64,000 nt of DNA from Ruminococcus flavefaciens (GTDB lineage: Bacteria; Bacillota; Clostridia; Oscillospirales; Ruminococcaceae), in contig JAMPGO010000001.1 of NCBI GenBank assembly GCA_023663905.1, positions 62,001 to 126,000 of the forward strand, in the 5' to 3' direction. The notes under the pieces were generated by a model. That model had not been told where the DNA came from. It did not search any database and was given only the letters and a program-made list of their open reading frames with translations. Every line of letters starts with the position of its first letter. Position 1 is the first letter of the stretch. The translations under genes and the position numbers were made by a program. Below, in pieces: positions 23,749 to 33,001 of the stretch.

Positions 23749-25347
23749 TTATTTCTCCTGCACTTTTATTATTGCAATACGTTCGAGAATTTTATTAAGC
23801 GATGAGCTGTTTACACTGCCGTCCTCGCTTCTTGCGTGAAGTATCGGTATCATATGTTCGTCAAGCGACAAGCCCATTTCATAGACCTTCTTGCTGTCCG
23901 ACGGAGGAAAAATATTCTGTAAATCCTTGTTGTAGATACCGAATATGCGCTTTTCACCGCCTGTTGTCTGATACATTCTTATATAAAGGCTGTCATCGGG
24001 ATAAACGGAAATTTTACCGCTCTTATAAATAGGCTCTCTGTATTCGTCAGCAAGCGTATTTTTCTTAATCAGCGGAATGTATTCATCGTGTATGAACATA
24101 GGATTTTCAGGGTCGGGAATGCCTGCAATAAGCCCAAGCTCGTACGGAAATACAGGGTCAACAGTTATTCTGCCGTCGGCAATAAGGGCTGCGCCTTTTG
24201 CAATCGACAAAGCACGGTTCTCATTTGTAAAGAATTTCGGAAAACGTGGGTCGTTTGCATCGGGACGGCTTCCGAACATTGCCCTTACCTTATTTTCAAC
24301 ACAGCAGAAGTTGCTGAAACCGCCAACAAGAATCACTTTCACATTCTTGCTGTCAAAAGAATCCGATGACATAATCTGGGAAACGGCTTTTTCAAGATAC
24401 TCATTGTTGACTTTGTTGAATGCCCTGAGAAGATGTTCGCACCTCACATCACATCTTCCCAGTCTGGTTAGGCTGAACAGCAACTGTTCATCATCCGCCG
24501 TATCTTCGGGACTGATAAGATACTCGCTCATAATATCAGTAACGTCGCCCGCCCGATTTATAAGAAGCAATTCAAGCTCGTTTCTTGCGAGAGAACGTTC
24601 CTCCTCATCTGCGGAAACGTTATTTTCACTGCACAGAATATAAATAACTTCCGAGAGAAAAGCGCTTCCTGCGTGACCGTATTCAAAGCCCGCACCGTCG
24701 CTCACGGAATCGAAATTTTCAAGCGTGCGTATTTTTGTGCCGTTCTCAACCTTGCAGAGAGTAGCGTCAAGAGTACCACCGCCGAAATCAATAACAAAAA
24801 CCGTGCCGTCATACGGAGCGTTACCGCTTTTCTGCCATTGCCAGCAGAAATAAGCCGCCGCCGCAACAGGTTCGCTCTGAAATCTGAACTGCTCAGGAGA
24901 AAATCCGACTTCAAGAAGTATGGACTTTATATTTTCCCTCGCCGTATAGTTGCTCTGCTCGTTGTACCACACCTGCGGAATAGTCATAACCATATTATCG
25001 ATAGTATGATTGCTGTTTCTGAAATCATCAAGAAGATGACTGATATACTTGACAGCAACCTCGTGAGCAGTACGTGGCTTGTCCTTGTCGGGAATGACAT
25101 CATCGAAAAGAGTACCGAGACGGAGCTTGAAACGTCCGTATACATTGGGAGAACCCTCGCCCATAAGCTTAGCGCCTGCACCTATGGAAATTTTTTCAAC
25201 TCCTCTGCGGTTATCGAACGCAATAACAGTAGGGACATACTCCGTACTTCCGGCAGTTGTGCGGAAACAGGTAAGCGTATCGGATTCGTTATCGTGATAG
25301 CTGATAATACTGTTAGTCGTGCCGAAATCAAATCCTATATTACTCAC
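23749..25347 (-). CDS. Hsp70-like ATPase D
   Basis: A 532-residue Hsp70-fold protein. Phosphate-1 motif DFGT at 7-10, phosphate-2 FVIDFGGGTLDATL near 187-200 and adenosine motif VILVGGFSNF near 345 give a complete nucleotide-binding domain. About 140 C-terminal residues are beta-rich and could form a short substrate-binding domain; the helical lid of DnaK (about 610-640 residues) is missing. It is the most divergent of the four, with an insert near 245-290. It overlaps the GrpE-like gene upstream by four bases, supporting a functional link. No J-domain gene is in the operon. Confidence 0.9.
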   Translation of the reverse strand: MSNIGFDFGTTNSIISYHDNESDTLTCFRTTAGSTEYVPTVIAFDNRRGVEKISIGAGAKLMGEGSPNVYGRFKLRLGTLFDDVIPDKDKPRTAHEVAVKYISHLLDDFRNSNHTIDNMVMTIPQVWYNEQSNYTARENIKSILLEVGFSPEQFRFQSEPVAAAAYFCWQWQKSGNAPYDGTVFVIDFGGGTLDATLCKVENGTKIRTLENFDSVSDGAGFEYGHAGSAFLSEVIYILCSENNVSADEEERSLARNELELLLINRAGDVTDIMSEYLISPEDTADDEQLLFSLTRLGRCDVRCEHLLRAFNKVNNEYLEKAVSQIMSSDSFDSKNVKVILVGGFSNFCCVENKVRAMFGSRPDANDPRFPKFFTNENRALSIAKGAALIADGRITVDPVFPYELGLIAGIPDPENPMFIHDEYIPLIKKNTLADEYREPIYKSGKISVYPDDSLYIRMYQTTGGEKRIFGIYNKDLQNIFPPSDSKKVYEMGLSLDEHMIPILHARSEDGSVNSSSLNKILERIAIIKVQEK

Positions 25348-26873
25348 AGATTACCATCTCCATTGCCGTTGTTTTCATCTTTTCTCTTAACTACTATGCG
25401 AGGTTTCTGGTCGATGTAGTATTCGCCGTTGTTTTCTTTATGCCTGATACCGCTGTTGACAATAGCAGTGATGATAAAATCCTTGCATTCTTCATTTGTC
25501 TCGGGATAGTCCTCGCACTCTCTGTCGTCAAAATTAAAATCGTCCACAGACTCGGGAGAATAACCGACAGACGGAGAGTATACCTCATAGCCGAACTTGC
25601 TGAGCGTATTTTTGAATCCTCTGAGATAAGCTTCAACACCCTTCCAGTAACCCTTATATTCCTCGGAATCCGTGCCTTTCTGTCGCCTGTAATACGTCTG
25701 ACTGTCAAGTCTGCAATAAGCTTCAAGCAGGTCGTTGAAATCGTCATTTTTAAGCGCACGCTCGATATTTACAGTGCTGTTAACAGCAGTTTCAGTTGAA
25801 GTGCTGAGCGATGTCATAATACCGCTTGTGGAAGCATTGAGTTCCGCAATTACAGCTGAAATCTTCTTGTCAAGGCTATCTTTTACAGATTTCACTTCAT
25901 TGTCAAGGCTGCGCTTGACATCATTCACTTCTGTATTCAGCTTTCCCACCATCTCAGAAACAATATTTGTCATATTATCAGAAACTTTAACTGTACTGTT
26001 ACGGAAATCACTGCTGAGGACTCTGAGCTGTTCGGACATATCCTTATTGAACTTCTGACGTTCTTCGGGCATAGTCTCGACTTTCTTGTTGTATTCATCC
26101 TCTTCCTTCTTGCGTTTAGCGTCGTAGGCATTTTTCCTGAGAGCGGAGATAACCTGCTGTTTTACCTCTTCAATTGCCTTGCGGTCAGCTTCAGCCTTGT
26201 CTGCCAGCTCTTTGGCTATTCTCGCCTTTTCGGTCTTTTCAAATTCCTCAACTCTTGTCTTTGCAGCTGCTTTGTTTATTTTTTCTGTTCTCTCCAAAGA
26301 GTCTTTAATTTTCTGCTCTTCGGATGCTCTATATTCCCTGATTTTGCTGTCAATCTCTGCACGTTTTTCATTTTCATATTTCTCAAGCTCTTTGTCAACA
26401 TCGTCCTTTGTTTTTTTGGAAGATGAGCTGAACTTATCTTTCAAAGTGTTAATAGTAACCTTTATTCCGTTGATATTTTTTTCTTCCTTTGTGCCAAAAT
26501 AATGCTTATAAAGTTCTGAGATATTATTTACAATTGCTTCACAAACTTCGTTAAGCTGTTTACTGCTTGGATAACTGAAAATATTCTGCATAGAATCAGC
26601 ACAAATATTTGAACCTTTTTTGCTGATTTCACCAAGAGTATAAACATAAGCCCATAAATCTATCATTCTCAGCGTATCAGGAGCATAATTCACCTTGTAA
26701 AGGGTCAGTGATGTAAAACCCGATATCATTTTATTTTCATACTCATTTCTTATCATTCTTGCAAAATATTTGAAATTTTCCCACATATTAGAAGAATTAT
26801 CTGCATTACCACAAAAAGTATTCAAGTAATAATTCAATGAAGCTGAGCTGTAATCAGGAAGATTCTGTGCCAT
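25344..26873 (-). CDS. Coiled-coil protein with GrpE-like C-terminus
   Basis: A 509-residue protein. The first 120 residues are helical, residues of about 150-360 are a highly charged coiled coil (KELEKYENEKRAEIDSKI, SLDNEVKSVKDSLDKK), and the last 130 residues look like GrpE. The helix KGVEAYLRGFKNTLSKFGYE, VYSPSVG, an acidic stretch, IITAIVNSGIRH and the terminal strand PRIVVKRK align by pattern with the four-helix/beta-wing end of GrpE. GrpE is the nucleotide exchange factor of DnaK. I start it at ATG 26873 behind AAGGGTGA; GTG 26882 is too close to it. Flanked by Hsp70 genes on both sides. The GrpE call is by eye. Confidence 0.65.
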   Translation of the reverse strand: MAQNLPDYSSASLNYYLNTFCGNADNSSNMWENFKYFARMIRNEYENKMISGFTSLTLYKVNYAPDTLRMIDLWAYVYTLGEISKKGSNICADSMQNIFSYPSSKQLNEVCEAIVNNISELYKHYFGTKEEKNINGIKVTINTLKDKFSSSSKKTKDDVDKELEKYENEKRAEIDSKIREYRASEEQKIKDSLERTEKINKAAAKTRVEEFEKTEKARIAKELADKAEADRKAIEEVKQQVISALRKNAYDAKRKKEEDEYNKKVETMPEERQKFNKDMSEQLRVLSSDFRNSTVKVSDNMTNIVSEMVGKLNTEVNDVKRSLDNEVKSVKDSLDKKISAVIAELNASTSGIMTSLSTSTETAVNSTVNIERALKNDDFNDLLEAYCRLDSQTYYRRQKGTDSEEYKGYWKGVEAYLRGFKNTLSKFGYEVYSPSVGYSPESVDDFNFDDRECEDYPETNEECKDFIITAIVNSGIRHKENNGEYYIDQKPRIVVKRKDENNGNGDGNL

Positions 26874-26885
26874 AAAATTCACCCT

Positions 26886-28412
26886 TTAAACCTTTCTTGC
26901 GATAGAGACCTTGCCCTGAACCTTCTTGTTGTACTTCTCGCTTACGGCTGTCATCGAAAGAAGTTCGTCCTGCGAGAGCGTAAGAGTTTCAGTAGTCTCC
27001 GAGTTGTTCGGAACAGGAGGATTATAGTCCATTCTTACGTTCATTATCTCTTTTCCCTCTGATAAGCCAATGCGAGTACCCTGCGGTTCTGAGCTGTCTG
27101 TCTCGTATATCCTGTAGTTTGTAGTATCCCAGTTATCCCACCTTGTATACGATGTCGTCGAGGCACTGAACGGAAGCTTAGCACCCTTTGGAATAAGAAT
27201 ATATATCTGCGAATCGTCTATGTCGCTGTAGTGATAGCTGATACCGTATGCGTGCGAAGCGATAAGCTGAATCGGTCCGGGCGAGGATGAATCAACATCC
27301 GTATTGAAGTCCATAGCGTATCTCGCAGCACCATAGGCGATAGCGTGAGCAGGGTCTACGATTCTTACATCTTCCTTGGAAAAACGTCTTCTGACAGCTT
27401 CCTGTATCATAGGCATATAGGAGCTTCCTCCCGTCATAATAACGTGGTCGAGCTTCTTACCGCCCTGCCTGTTCATTACAGCTTCAATCTTCGCCATAAA
27501 TCTGTTCATAAGCTTTTCAGCCATTTTATTGAACTGACTGCGGGTTATAGTACCCTCAACGGAATTGCCGTGAAGCTCAATGTAGTAGTCCTCGCTTTCG
27601 CTGTTTGTGAGAGCTTCCTTGACGTTGCGTGATTCGCTCATAATATAGTTAATATCAAGCTCCGACACCTTTTCGTCGTATTCTTTTTCATACTGCGCTA
27701 TAATATGGTCTGCGATAAGCTTGTCCCAGTCGTTTCCGCCGAGTTCCTTGTCGCCGTCCTGGTCGATTACTTCATAAGGAGTATCGCCGTTATTTGAATT
27801 TGATTTAACCCACGCTACATCAAAAGTACCACCGCCGAGGTCAAGAACGAGTATGTTTGAATCGGTATCTTTATGAACACCGAAGTATTCCATTGAAGCG
27901 GCAACAGGCTCGGGAAGAAGTCTGAGGACAACAAGATGTTTGCTCGTACCAGGAATAATAACACGTGAAGCCGCCGTTCTGATAAGATTCTTCTGAGGCT
28001 CTGTGAAATCAACAGGAACAGTAATTACCGCCTCAAAATTGCAGTCAGAATCAAAATCAAGCTGATAGTTTTCCTTAGCAGTATCTATTGAGCTTATAAC
28101 AATATCATTTATAATCTCATAGATAACATCTTCAGCAGTATACTTTTTGCTTCCTGTATCAAGAATAACACCGCTGTCCGAAATACGCCTTTTTATTGAA
28201 GAGACAACAAATTTTCTGTCTTTTGAGTTGGTGAGTTTTCTCTCTGCAAACTTTCCGAAAAGCTTCTGCTTGCCGTTATCAAAGAAAACAGACGGAACAC
28301 CGTGACTATATATGGTCGGAACAATATTCATCTGAACTCCGTTCTGGATATAGCCGACGAAGCTGAACGTTGTACCGAAATCCATTCCTATTCTGAAATT
28401 TTTAATTCCCAT
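26886..28412 (-). CDS. Hsp70-like ATPase C
   Basis: A 508-residue Hsp70-fold protein. DFGT at 11-14, LVLDLGGGTFDVAW near 195 and HVIMTGGSSYMPMI near 326 are the phosphate-1, phosphate-2 and adenosine motifs. LPEPVAA and GGNDWDKLIADH are also canonical. The C-terminal 130 residues (from about 375) are beta-rich, ending ...YNKKVQGKVSIARKV; there is no alpha-helical lid. Start ATG 28412 has AGGTAG upstream. It lies between Hsp70 B and the GrpE-like gene with short gaps (25 and 12 bases). Confidence 0.92.
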   Translation of the reverse strand: MGIKNFRIGMDFGTTFSFVGYIQNGVQMNIVPTIYSHGVPSVFFDNGKQKLFGKFAERKLTNSKDRKFVVSSIKRRISDSGVILDTGSKKYTAEDVIYEIINDIVISSIDTAKENYQLDFDSDCNFEAVITVPVDFTEPQKNLIRTAASRVIIPGTSKHLVVLRLLPEPVAASMEYFGVHKDTDSNILVLDLGGGTFDVAWVKSNSNNGDTPYEVIDQDGDKELGGNDWDKLIADHIIAQYEKEYDEKVSELDINYIMSESRNVKEALTNSESEDYYIELHGNSVEGTITRSQFNKMAEKLMNRFMAKIEAVMNRQGGKKLDHVIMTGGSSYMPMIQEAVRRRFSKEDVRIVDPAHAIAYGAARYAMDFNTDVDSSSPGPIQLIASHAYGISYHYSDIDDSQIYILIPKGAKLPFSASTTSYTRWDNWDTTNYRIYETDSSEPQGTRIGLSEGKEIMNVRMDYNPPVPNNSETTETLTLSQDELLSMTAVSEKYNKKVQGKVSIARKV

Positions 28413-28437
28413 TTTAATGAACTACCTCCATATTATA

Positions 28438-30012
28438 TTAAAAATTTGTATTTTTACCCGAAATATTAACGTCACGGCTGATTTTTATGCCGTTTACCAC
28501 ATCCTCTGCGCTGAACGTCAGATTCATTGAGTTATCCATTGCAAGAGTAGAGCTTGTTTCAGTTCCGACTTCAACAGAACCTGAGCGGTAAAGTGCAACG
28601 TCAAGGACTTCCCTGCCCTGAAAAAGAGCCGTATAGAGAACACCGTTAACGGAAACATACTTGCCCTTCTCGTAAGGGTCACTGCCCTCTTCCATAACAT
28701 CCGTCTCGCAGATTACATACATACTTCTGTTGCGTATTTCCTCGGGCAAATCGGGAATAAACGAAGATACTGTTCCCGAAGCGGGAAGCTTGTCGCCTTT
28801 TTTTATGAAAATGCGTATCATACGCTCGTTGCCGAAATGCTGGACGTTGTATATAATTCCGTAGCCGTGCGTAGCAATCATTTCAACAGGCGCTCTATCG
28901 GGAGTGCTGAGCAGATTTGACAGAACAGCCGCACCCTCTGCAATAGACTTTTCGGGATTGAAACAGCGTATTTCAGCATTGTTTGGAATCATATCAAGAG
29001 AGCGTATGGTATTCTGAATCTGTGGCATTCTGCTTCCGCCACCTGTAAGTATAATATACTTGATATTCTTGTCCTTCTGCTTTTCGAGAAGCGTTCTGAG
29101 CTTGTCCATAGCACGTCCGAGCAAATCGGCAGATTCAGCTTCAAACTGCTGACGGCTGATATGAATTTCAAAATAATCGCCCTTGTCCTCCAAATCAATA
29201 TCAACACTGTCGGCGGTGCTTAATTCCTCTTTCCAGTCACGGGCTTTATTGGCGATTTGCCTGCGGAGATAAGTCGAAGGTTCTTCTTGCTGCTGATTAA
29301 CATACTCTGCGGTTACAAGCTTTTCAATGCGCTTGTCCCAGTCGTCTCCGCCAAGCTCACGGTCGCCCTCGGTAGCAATAACTTTATACGGCGACTGATT
29401 ATCGGGTTCGCCGTGAACAAGGGCAATATCAAGAGTACCACCGCCCAAATCGAATATCAAAGTATATGCGTCAGGCTCACGACGTATTCCGAGAAATCTT
29501 ACAGCCGAAGCAACAGGCTCGGGGCAGACATATTTGATAAACACAGGCGTACCGCTTGCGAGATGTACTGATTCCGCAGCACGTCTGATAAGCTTCTTTT
29601 CTGCGTCATCGAAATCAACGGGAACAGTCATAACGACCTCAATGGAATCGGGGTCAATAATAAACTGCTCTCTGAGAACACGCTCCGCCGTTTCAAAATA
29701 ATATGTAAGCATACGCTGAACGATGTCCTTTGGCTGAAATTCCTGACTGCCGAGCCTGATACTTCCGCCCCTTAGCTTTCTCTTGATTGAAGAAACACCG
29801 AACTCGGGTTTTTTTATTGAAGCCCTGACAGCTTCAGTGCCGAATAATTCTTTTGTGCCGTCGTTGTAATACACAGACGGGATTCCTCGTGCAACATCAT
29901 TATTATTTACAAGCGACTGAACAGTGTCGTTTCCGTCGGAGTCCCTTCCGTGAACAAAGCCGATATGCGTATAATTCGTACCGAAATCTATTCCTATTTT
30001 AACTGTAGCCAT
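28438..30012 (-). CDS. Hsp70-like ATPase B
   Basis: A 524-residue Hsp70-fold protein with DFGT at 9-12, LIFDLGGGTLDIAL near 190, GGDDWDKRIEKLVT and YIILTGGGSRMPQI near 330. The beta-rich C-terminus (about 385-524) resembles a short substrate-binding domain and ends ISGKNTNF; no lid. I start it at ATG 30012, ten bases after AGGAG; TTG 30018 would be four bases away and is less likely. It has the longest C-terminal extension of the four paralogues. Second gene of the operon, 18 bases after Hsp70 A. Confidence 0.92.
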   Translation of the reverse strand: MATVKIGIDFGTNYTHIGFVHGRDSDGNDTVQSLVNNNDVARGIPSVYYNDGTKELFGTEAVRASIKKPEFGVSSIKRKLRGGSIRLGSQEFQPKDIVQRMLTYYFETAERVLREQFIIDPDSIEVVMTVPVDFDDAEKKLIRRAAESVHLASGTPVFIKYVCPEPVASAVRFLGIRREPDAYTLIFDLGGGTLDIALVHGEPDNQSPYKVIATEGDRELGGDDWDKRIEKLVTAEYVNQQQEEPSTYLRRQIANKARDWKEELSTADSVDIDLEDKGDYFEIHISRQQFEAESADLLGRAMDKLRTLLEKQKDKNIKYIILTGGGSRMPQIQNTIRSLDMIPNNAEIRCFNPEKSIAEGAAVLSNLLSTPDRAPVEMIATHGYGIIYNVQHFGNERMIRIFIKKGDKLPASGTVSSFIPDLPEEIRNRSMYVICETDVMEEGSDPYEKGKYVSVNGVLYTALFQGREVLDVALYRSGSVEVGTETSSTLAMDNSMNLTFSAEDVVNGIKISRDVNISGKNTNF

Positions 30013-30030
30013 ATTCAATATTCTCCTAAT

Positions 30031-31467
30031 TTAACTCATCATCGAAGCTTCCGCAATAACATTATCATTCTCATCAAGTACAGTAAGCTTAAGCATACCG
30101 CTGTCGTTGATTTCCAGAGAAGAAAAATACTTGACATCGCCTGCGCTTCTGTCCAGCCAAGCCGATGCGGAAACAGCATACTGACCCTCGCTCATCTGAA
30201 CATCCGTTCTTGACGAATCTGAAATGTCGCTCTCATATATATCAAAATGTGTGGCGATACTGTCTGAATGAAGCTCGTATTTTCCCGAAGCAGGAAGATT
30301 TTCATTCTTGAAAACAAGATTATGAATAATTCTCTTACCCTTCTCCATACATACAATACCATACGAATGCGGAGCTTTAAGCACTACCGAGCTTCTGCTC
30401 AGGGTTGCATACTTCGCCGCACCCATAGCCACAGCGTATTCGGGATTAAGAATGCGGATGGGATAGCCGGGAAATCTTGATTTCATACGCTCCATAACCT
30501 GATTCATACGTGAACCACCGCCGACGAGAATAATTTCATCGGGGTTGTCCTGTCCCATAAGGGTACGTTCAACAGCGTTAAAAGTTACGTCGAGAAGTCC
30601 TTTTGTGCATTCCTCAAACTTCTGCCTTGTAAGCTCCAGCGCATAATCTTCGCCCATATCCTCAAAAGTCGTAGAATACGTCTCATCCTTGGTAAGACCC
30701 TCTTTTATTTCCTGAGCGACTTCAAGGAGACGGGAACGGTTATATTTAAGAAACTTTGTGCATTCCTCTTCGGATTTTCCCTGCTGTTCGAGCTGGTCAT
30801 AAATCTGCTCCTCAATCTGATTCAGAACTCTTTCATCCCAGTCCGTACCGCCGATGTCCTCACCCTCCTGAGCAATAACCTTATACGGCTCGTTGGAATC
30901 TCCTGACGAACGCAGAAGCGTTATATCAGTAGTACCACCGCCCAAATCATAGACAAGAACGTTTCTGTCCGCAGGAATCTGGCTCTCCATAAAATAGACA
31001 GCCGCCGCAACAGGCTCGGGAATAACAGCGGAAATATTTATATCAAGCTTTTTAAGGGCATTGATAATCATAAGCTTCCATTTTTCGCCGTATGTAACAG
31101 GAATAGTAAGAACGACGGAAATGTCGTCTGCGTCAAGAAGATACTGTTTGCTTATGGATTCCTTAGCGCCGTTAATCATATAGCGGACAATTTTTTCAAC
31201 AATAACATCGGGAGTATAGCTTTTATTTCCGACAACAACCGACTCATCTTTATATTTGCGCTTAATATATTTTATAAGATTTTTAGGATAATGTTTACCG
31301 AATCTGACAGCTCTTTTGCCGAAAGATTCGCCCTTAGCATTTTCAAAATACACGGTCGGAATCATACTTGCCTCGTCGGGATGAGCGACGGAAGCATATT
31401 CACCGCCGTGGATAAAATAAAGTGAAGAAAAACAAGTACCGAAGTCAAAACCGATTATAATTCCCAC
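30031..31467 (-). CDS. Hsp70-like ATPase A (first gene of operon)
   Basis: A 478-residue Hsp70-fold protein, the shortest of the four. DFGT at 8-11, LVYDLGGGTTDITL near 178, GGTDWDERVLNQI and IILVGGGSRMNQV near 322 are the ATPase motifs. The residues after about 370 form a compact beta-rich region (SYGIVCMEKGKRIIHNLVF onwards). A cysteine replaces the threonine or asparagine usually found after DFGT. No signal peptide. It opens the ten-gene operon; the promoter is at 31519-31547, giving a leader of about 45 bases. Confidence 0.92.
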   Translation of the reverse strand: MGIIIGFDFGTCFSSLYFIHGGEYASVAHPDEASMIPTVYFENAKGESFGKRAVRFGKHYPKNLIKYIKRKYKDESVVVGNKSYTPDVIVEKIVRYMINGAKESISKQYLLDADDISVVLTIPVTYGEKWKLMIINALKKLDINISAVIPEPVAAAVYFMESQIPADRNVLVYDLGGGTTDITLLRSSGDSNEPYKVIAQEGEDIGGTDWDERVLNQIEEQIYDQLEQQGKSEEECTKFLKYNRSRLLEVAQEIKEGLTKDETYSTTFEDMGEDYALELTRQKFEECTKGLLDVTFNAVERTLMGQDNPDEIILVGGGSRMNQVMERMKSRFPGYPIRILNPEYAVAMGAAKYATLSRSSVVLKAPHSYGIVCMEKGKRIIHNLVFKNENLPASGKYELHSDSIATHFDIYESDISDSSRTDVQMSEGQYAVSASAWLDRSAGDVKYFSSLEINDSGMLKLTVLDENDNVIAEASMMS

Positions 31468-31518
31468 ACAACCACCTCAAGTTAATATATTTTATTTGAT
31501 TTATTTGCCGATATTAAT

Positions 31519-31547
31519 ATTATAGCACAAACGCAGTATTATTGCAA
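31519..31547 (-). promoter_or_regulatory. Promoter of the Hsp70/AAA-protease operon
   Basis: Minus-strand TTGCAA (31547-31542), 17-bp spacer, TATAAT (31524-31519). It is the only good promoter seen upstream of the ten genes. No CIRCE-type or other heat-shock operator was seen beside it. Confidence 0.72.
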
Positions 31548-31738
31548 CATATTTTTGTAAATTTATTATAAATTCGTCATATTATGGCAAAAACTTCTGT
31601 GTAAATTCTGGTCGGGACAGACGTATGTCCCGTCGCATTCTGTCATATATTATTAACAATAATAACATATAAGGGAAAAATTGTCAACAAATTTACAGTC
31701 ATTTTTTATTGAATTATGTAAAAAATTAAGAAAACCGC
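31548..31738. other. Intergenic spacer with a 7-bp inverted repeat
   Basis: This AT-rich spacer separates the divergent chaperone operon and LysR gene. The only structured element is CGGGACA-GACGTA-TGTCCCG (31613-31632), GC-rich against its surroundings, about 65 bp upstream of the operon -35 box. It has no T-run and is outside both predicted transcripts, so it is more likely a protein-binding site than a terminator. Confidence 0.45.
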
Positions 31739-31767
31739 TTGCATATCGAAAAAATATATGCTATAAT
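31739..31767 (+). promoter_or_regulatory. Promoter of the LysR-type gene
   Basis: TTGCAT (31739-31744), 17-bp spacer, TATAAT (31762-31767); the start codon is 33 bases further. Confidence 0.8.
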
Positions 31768-31800
31768 ATATGTTAATATATCAAAGGCAGGGACAACACT

Positions 31801-32751
31801 ATGAAACTACAGCAGTTAGAATATATCATTGCAATAGCACAGGCAGGCAGTATTACTGCGGCAGCCAAAAATCTGTATCAGGCTCAGCCCAATATCAGTA
31901 TCGCACTGAAAGAGCTTGAATCCGAAATAGGTATGCAGATTTTCTGGCGTACTCCCAGCGGAATGGTGCTTACTCCCGAGGGCGAAACTTTTCTGCTTCG
32001 GGCAAAGAATATCGTTGAGAGTATGCACACGCTCGAATCGGACTATACCAATAAGACGAGCAACGGAGTATCGCTTAAACTGGCTTCCGCACGTTCAACA
32101 TACCTTACTTTTGCAATAAGTGCGTGGGTAAGGACAATATCGCCCGAAAACAAGATAAATATAACCGTTATGGAAGTAATGACCCACTCCGTTATTGATT
32201 ATGTTCTGAGCGGAAAAGCTGACATCGGCATTATACGCATTCCGAAAAGCCAGCTTCAGGTTTATGAAGAAAATCTCTCGAACCGTAAGCTCGTGCATAA
32301 AACGCTTATGGATTTCCGTATGAAGGTTATCGTGCATACTGACAGTCCGCTTGCGGAATACGATGATATACCGTTTGAGGAACTCAGCAAATATACGGAG
32401 ATAGTACACGGCGACGACGAAATGAATCTTTTCGGCAGAACTTTTATCAACGAGAACTATAAAAACAACACCGAGCAGAACAGAATCTGTGTATGCGACG
32501 GCGGAAATAAAATTATGCTTCTCGATATGCTTCACGATACCTATATGTGGGCAGCTCCGGCAACGCTCGGCAATATTGTTGCCTCTGAAAAGCTTATCCT
32601 AAAGCCCTGTTCATATGCAAATATAGATATATGCGATATTGTGATATACAAGAAGAGCTATGAAAACAACAGAGTTATCAGGGCTTTTATTGATTTCTTT
32701 ACGGAACACGTCCGTAAGATGCTTGAGGAATGCGAAAAGCGCATAAAATAA
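31801..32751 (+). CDS. LysR-family transcriptional regulator
   Basis: A 316-residue protein with the N-terminal winged HTH of LysR regulators (LQQLEYIIAIAQAGSITAAAKNL near 3-25, then QPNISIALKELE) and a C-terminal effector-binding domain from about residue 90. AGGCAGGGA precedes the ATG. LysR regulators usually control a divergent neighbour, here the Hsp70/AAA-protease operon, but the spacer is longer than usual (333 bp) and no LysR T-N11-A box was clearly seen. Monocistronic with its own terminator. The effector is unknown. Confidence 0.9.
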   Translation: MKLQQLEYIIAIAQAGSITAAAKNLYQAQPNISIALKELESEIGMQIFWRTPSGMVLTPEGETFLLRAKNIVESMHTLESDYTNKTSNGVSLKLASARSTYLTFAISAWVRTISPENKINITVMEVMTHSVIDYVLSGKADIGIIRIPKSQLQVYEENLSNRKLVHKTLMDFRMKVIVHTDSPLAEYDDIPFEELSKYTEIVHGDDEMNLFGRTFINENYKNNTEQNRICVCDGGNKIMLLDMLHDTYMWAAPATLGNIVASEKLILKPCSYANIDICDIVIYKKSYENNRVIRAFIDFFTEHVRKMLEECEKRIK

Positions 32752-32798
32752 AAAAAGAATGAGAAACCTTTGGAGGACGATTTCTCATTCTTTTTTTA
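32752..32798 (+). terminator. Terminator of the LysR gene
   Basis: GAATGAGAAA (32758-32767) pairs with TTTCTCATTC (32781-32790), with an A-run before and TTTTTTTT after. Confidence 0.9.
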
Positions 32799-32970
32799 TA
32801 AAGGATAAATTTATGAAAAAAAGCATTTTTAAAGCCTGAAGATGTCGCTTCTTATTACATTTTCATTATATCATACAAAAATCAGAACTTCAAATATATA
32901 TTTTTTATCACTATATATATTCTGTATATTACAGGGCATATAAATGCGCATATTTAGTGGAAATAGCACA

Positions 32971-33001
32971 AAAAATCTCCGCATTTCACACGGAGATTCT
33001 C
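32971..33001 (-). terminator. Terminator of the Nudix gene
   Basis: AATCTCCG (32974-32981) and CGGAGATT (32991-32998) pair; on the minus strand a TTTTT run follows. The 170 bases between this and the LysR terminator show nothing else. Confidence 0.85.

Noticed and set aside
23749..31467. MreB/FtsA/ParM-type filament ATPases
   Set aside because: All share the actin fold, but the DFGT start, LGGGTxD motif and beta-rich C-terminus fit Hsp70, not cytoskeletal or plasmid-partition proteins.
31613..31632. Terminator in the LysR/chaperone spacer
   Set aside because: No T-run in either direction and no gene ends here.
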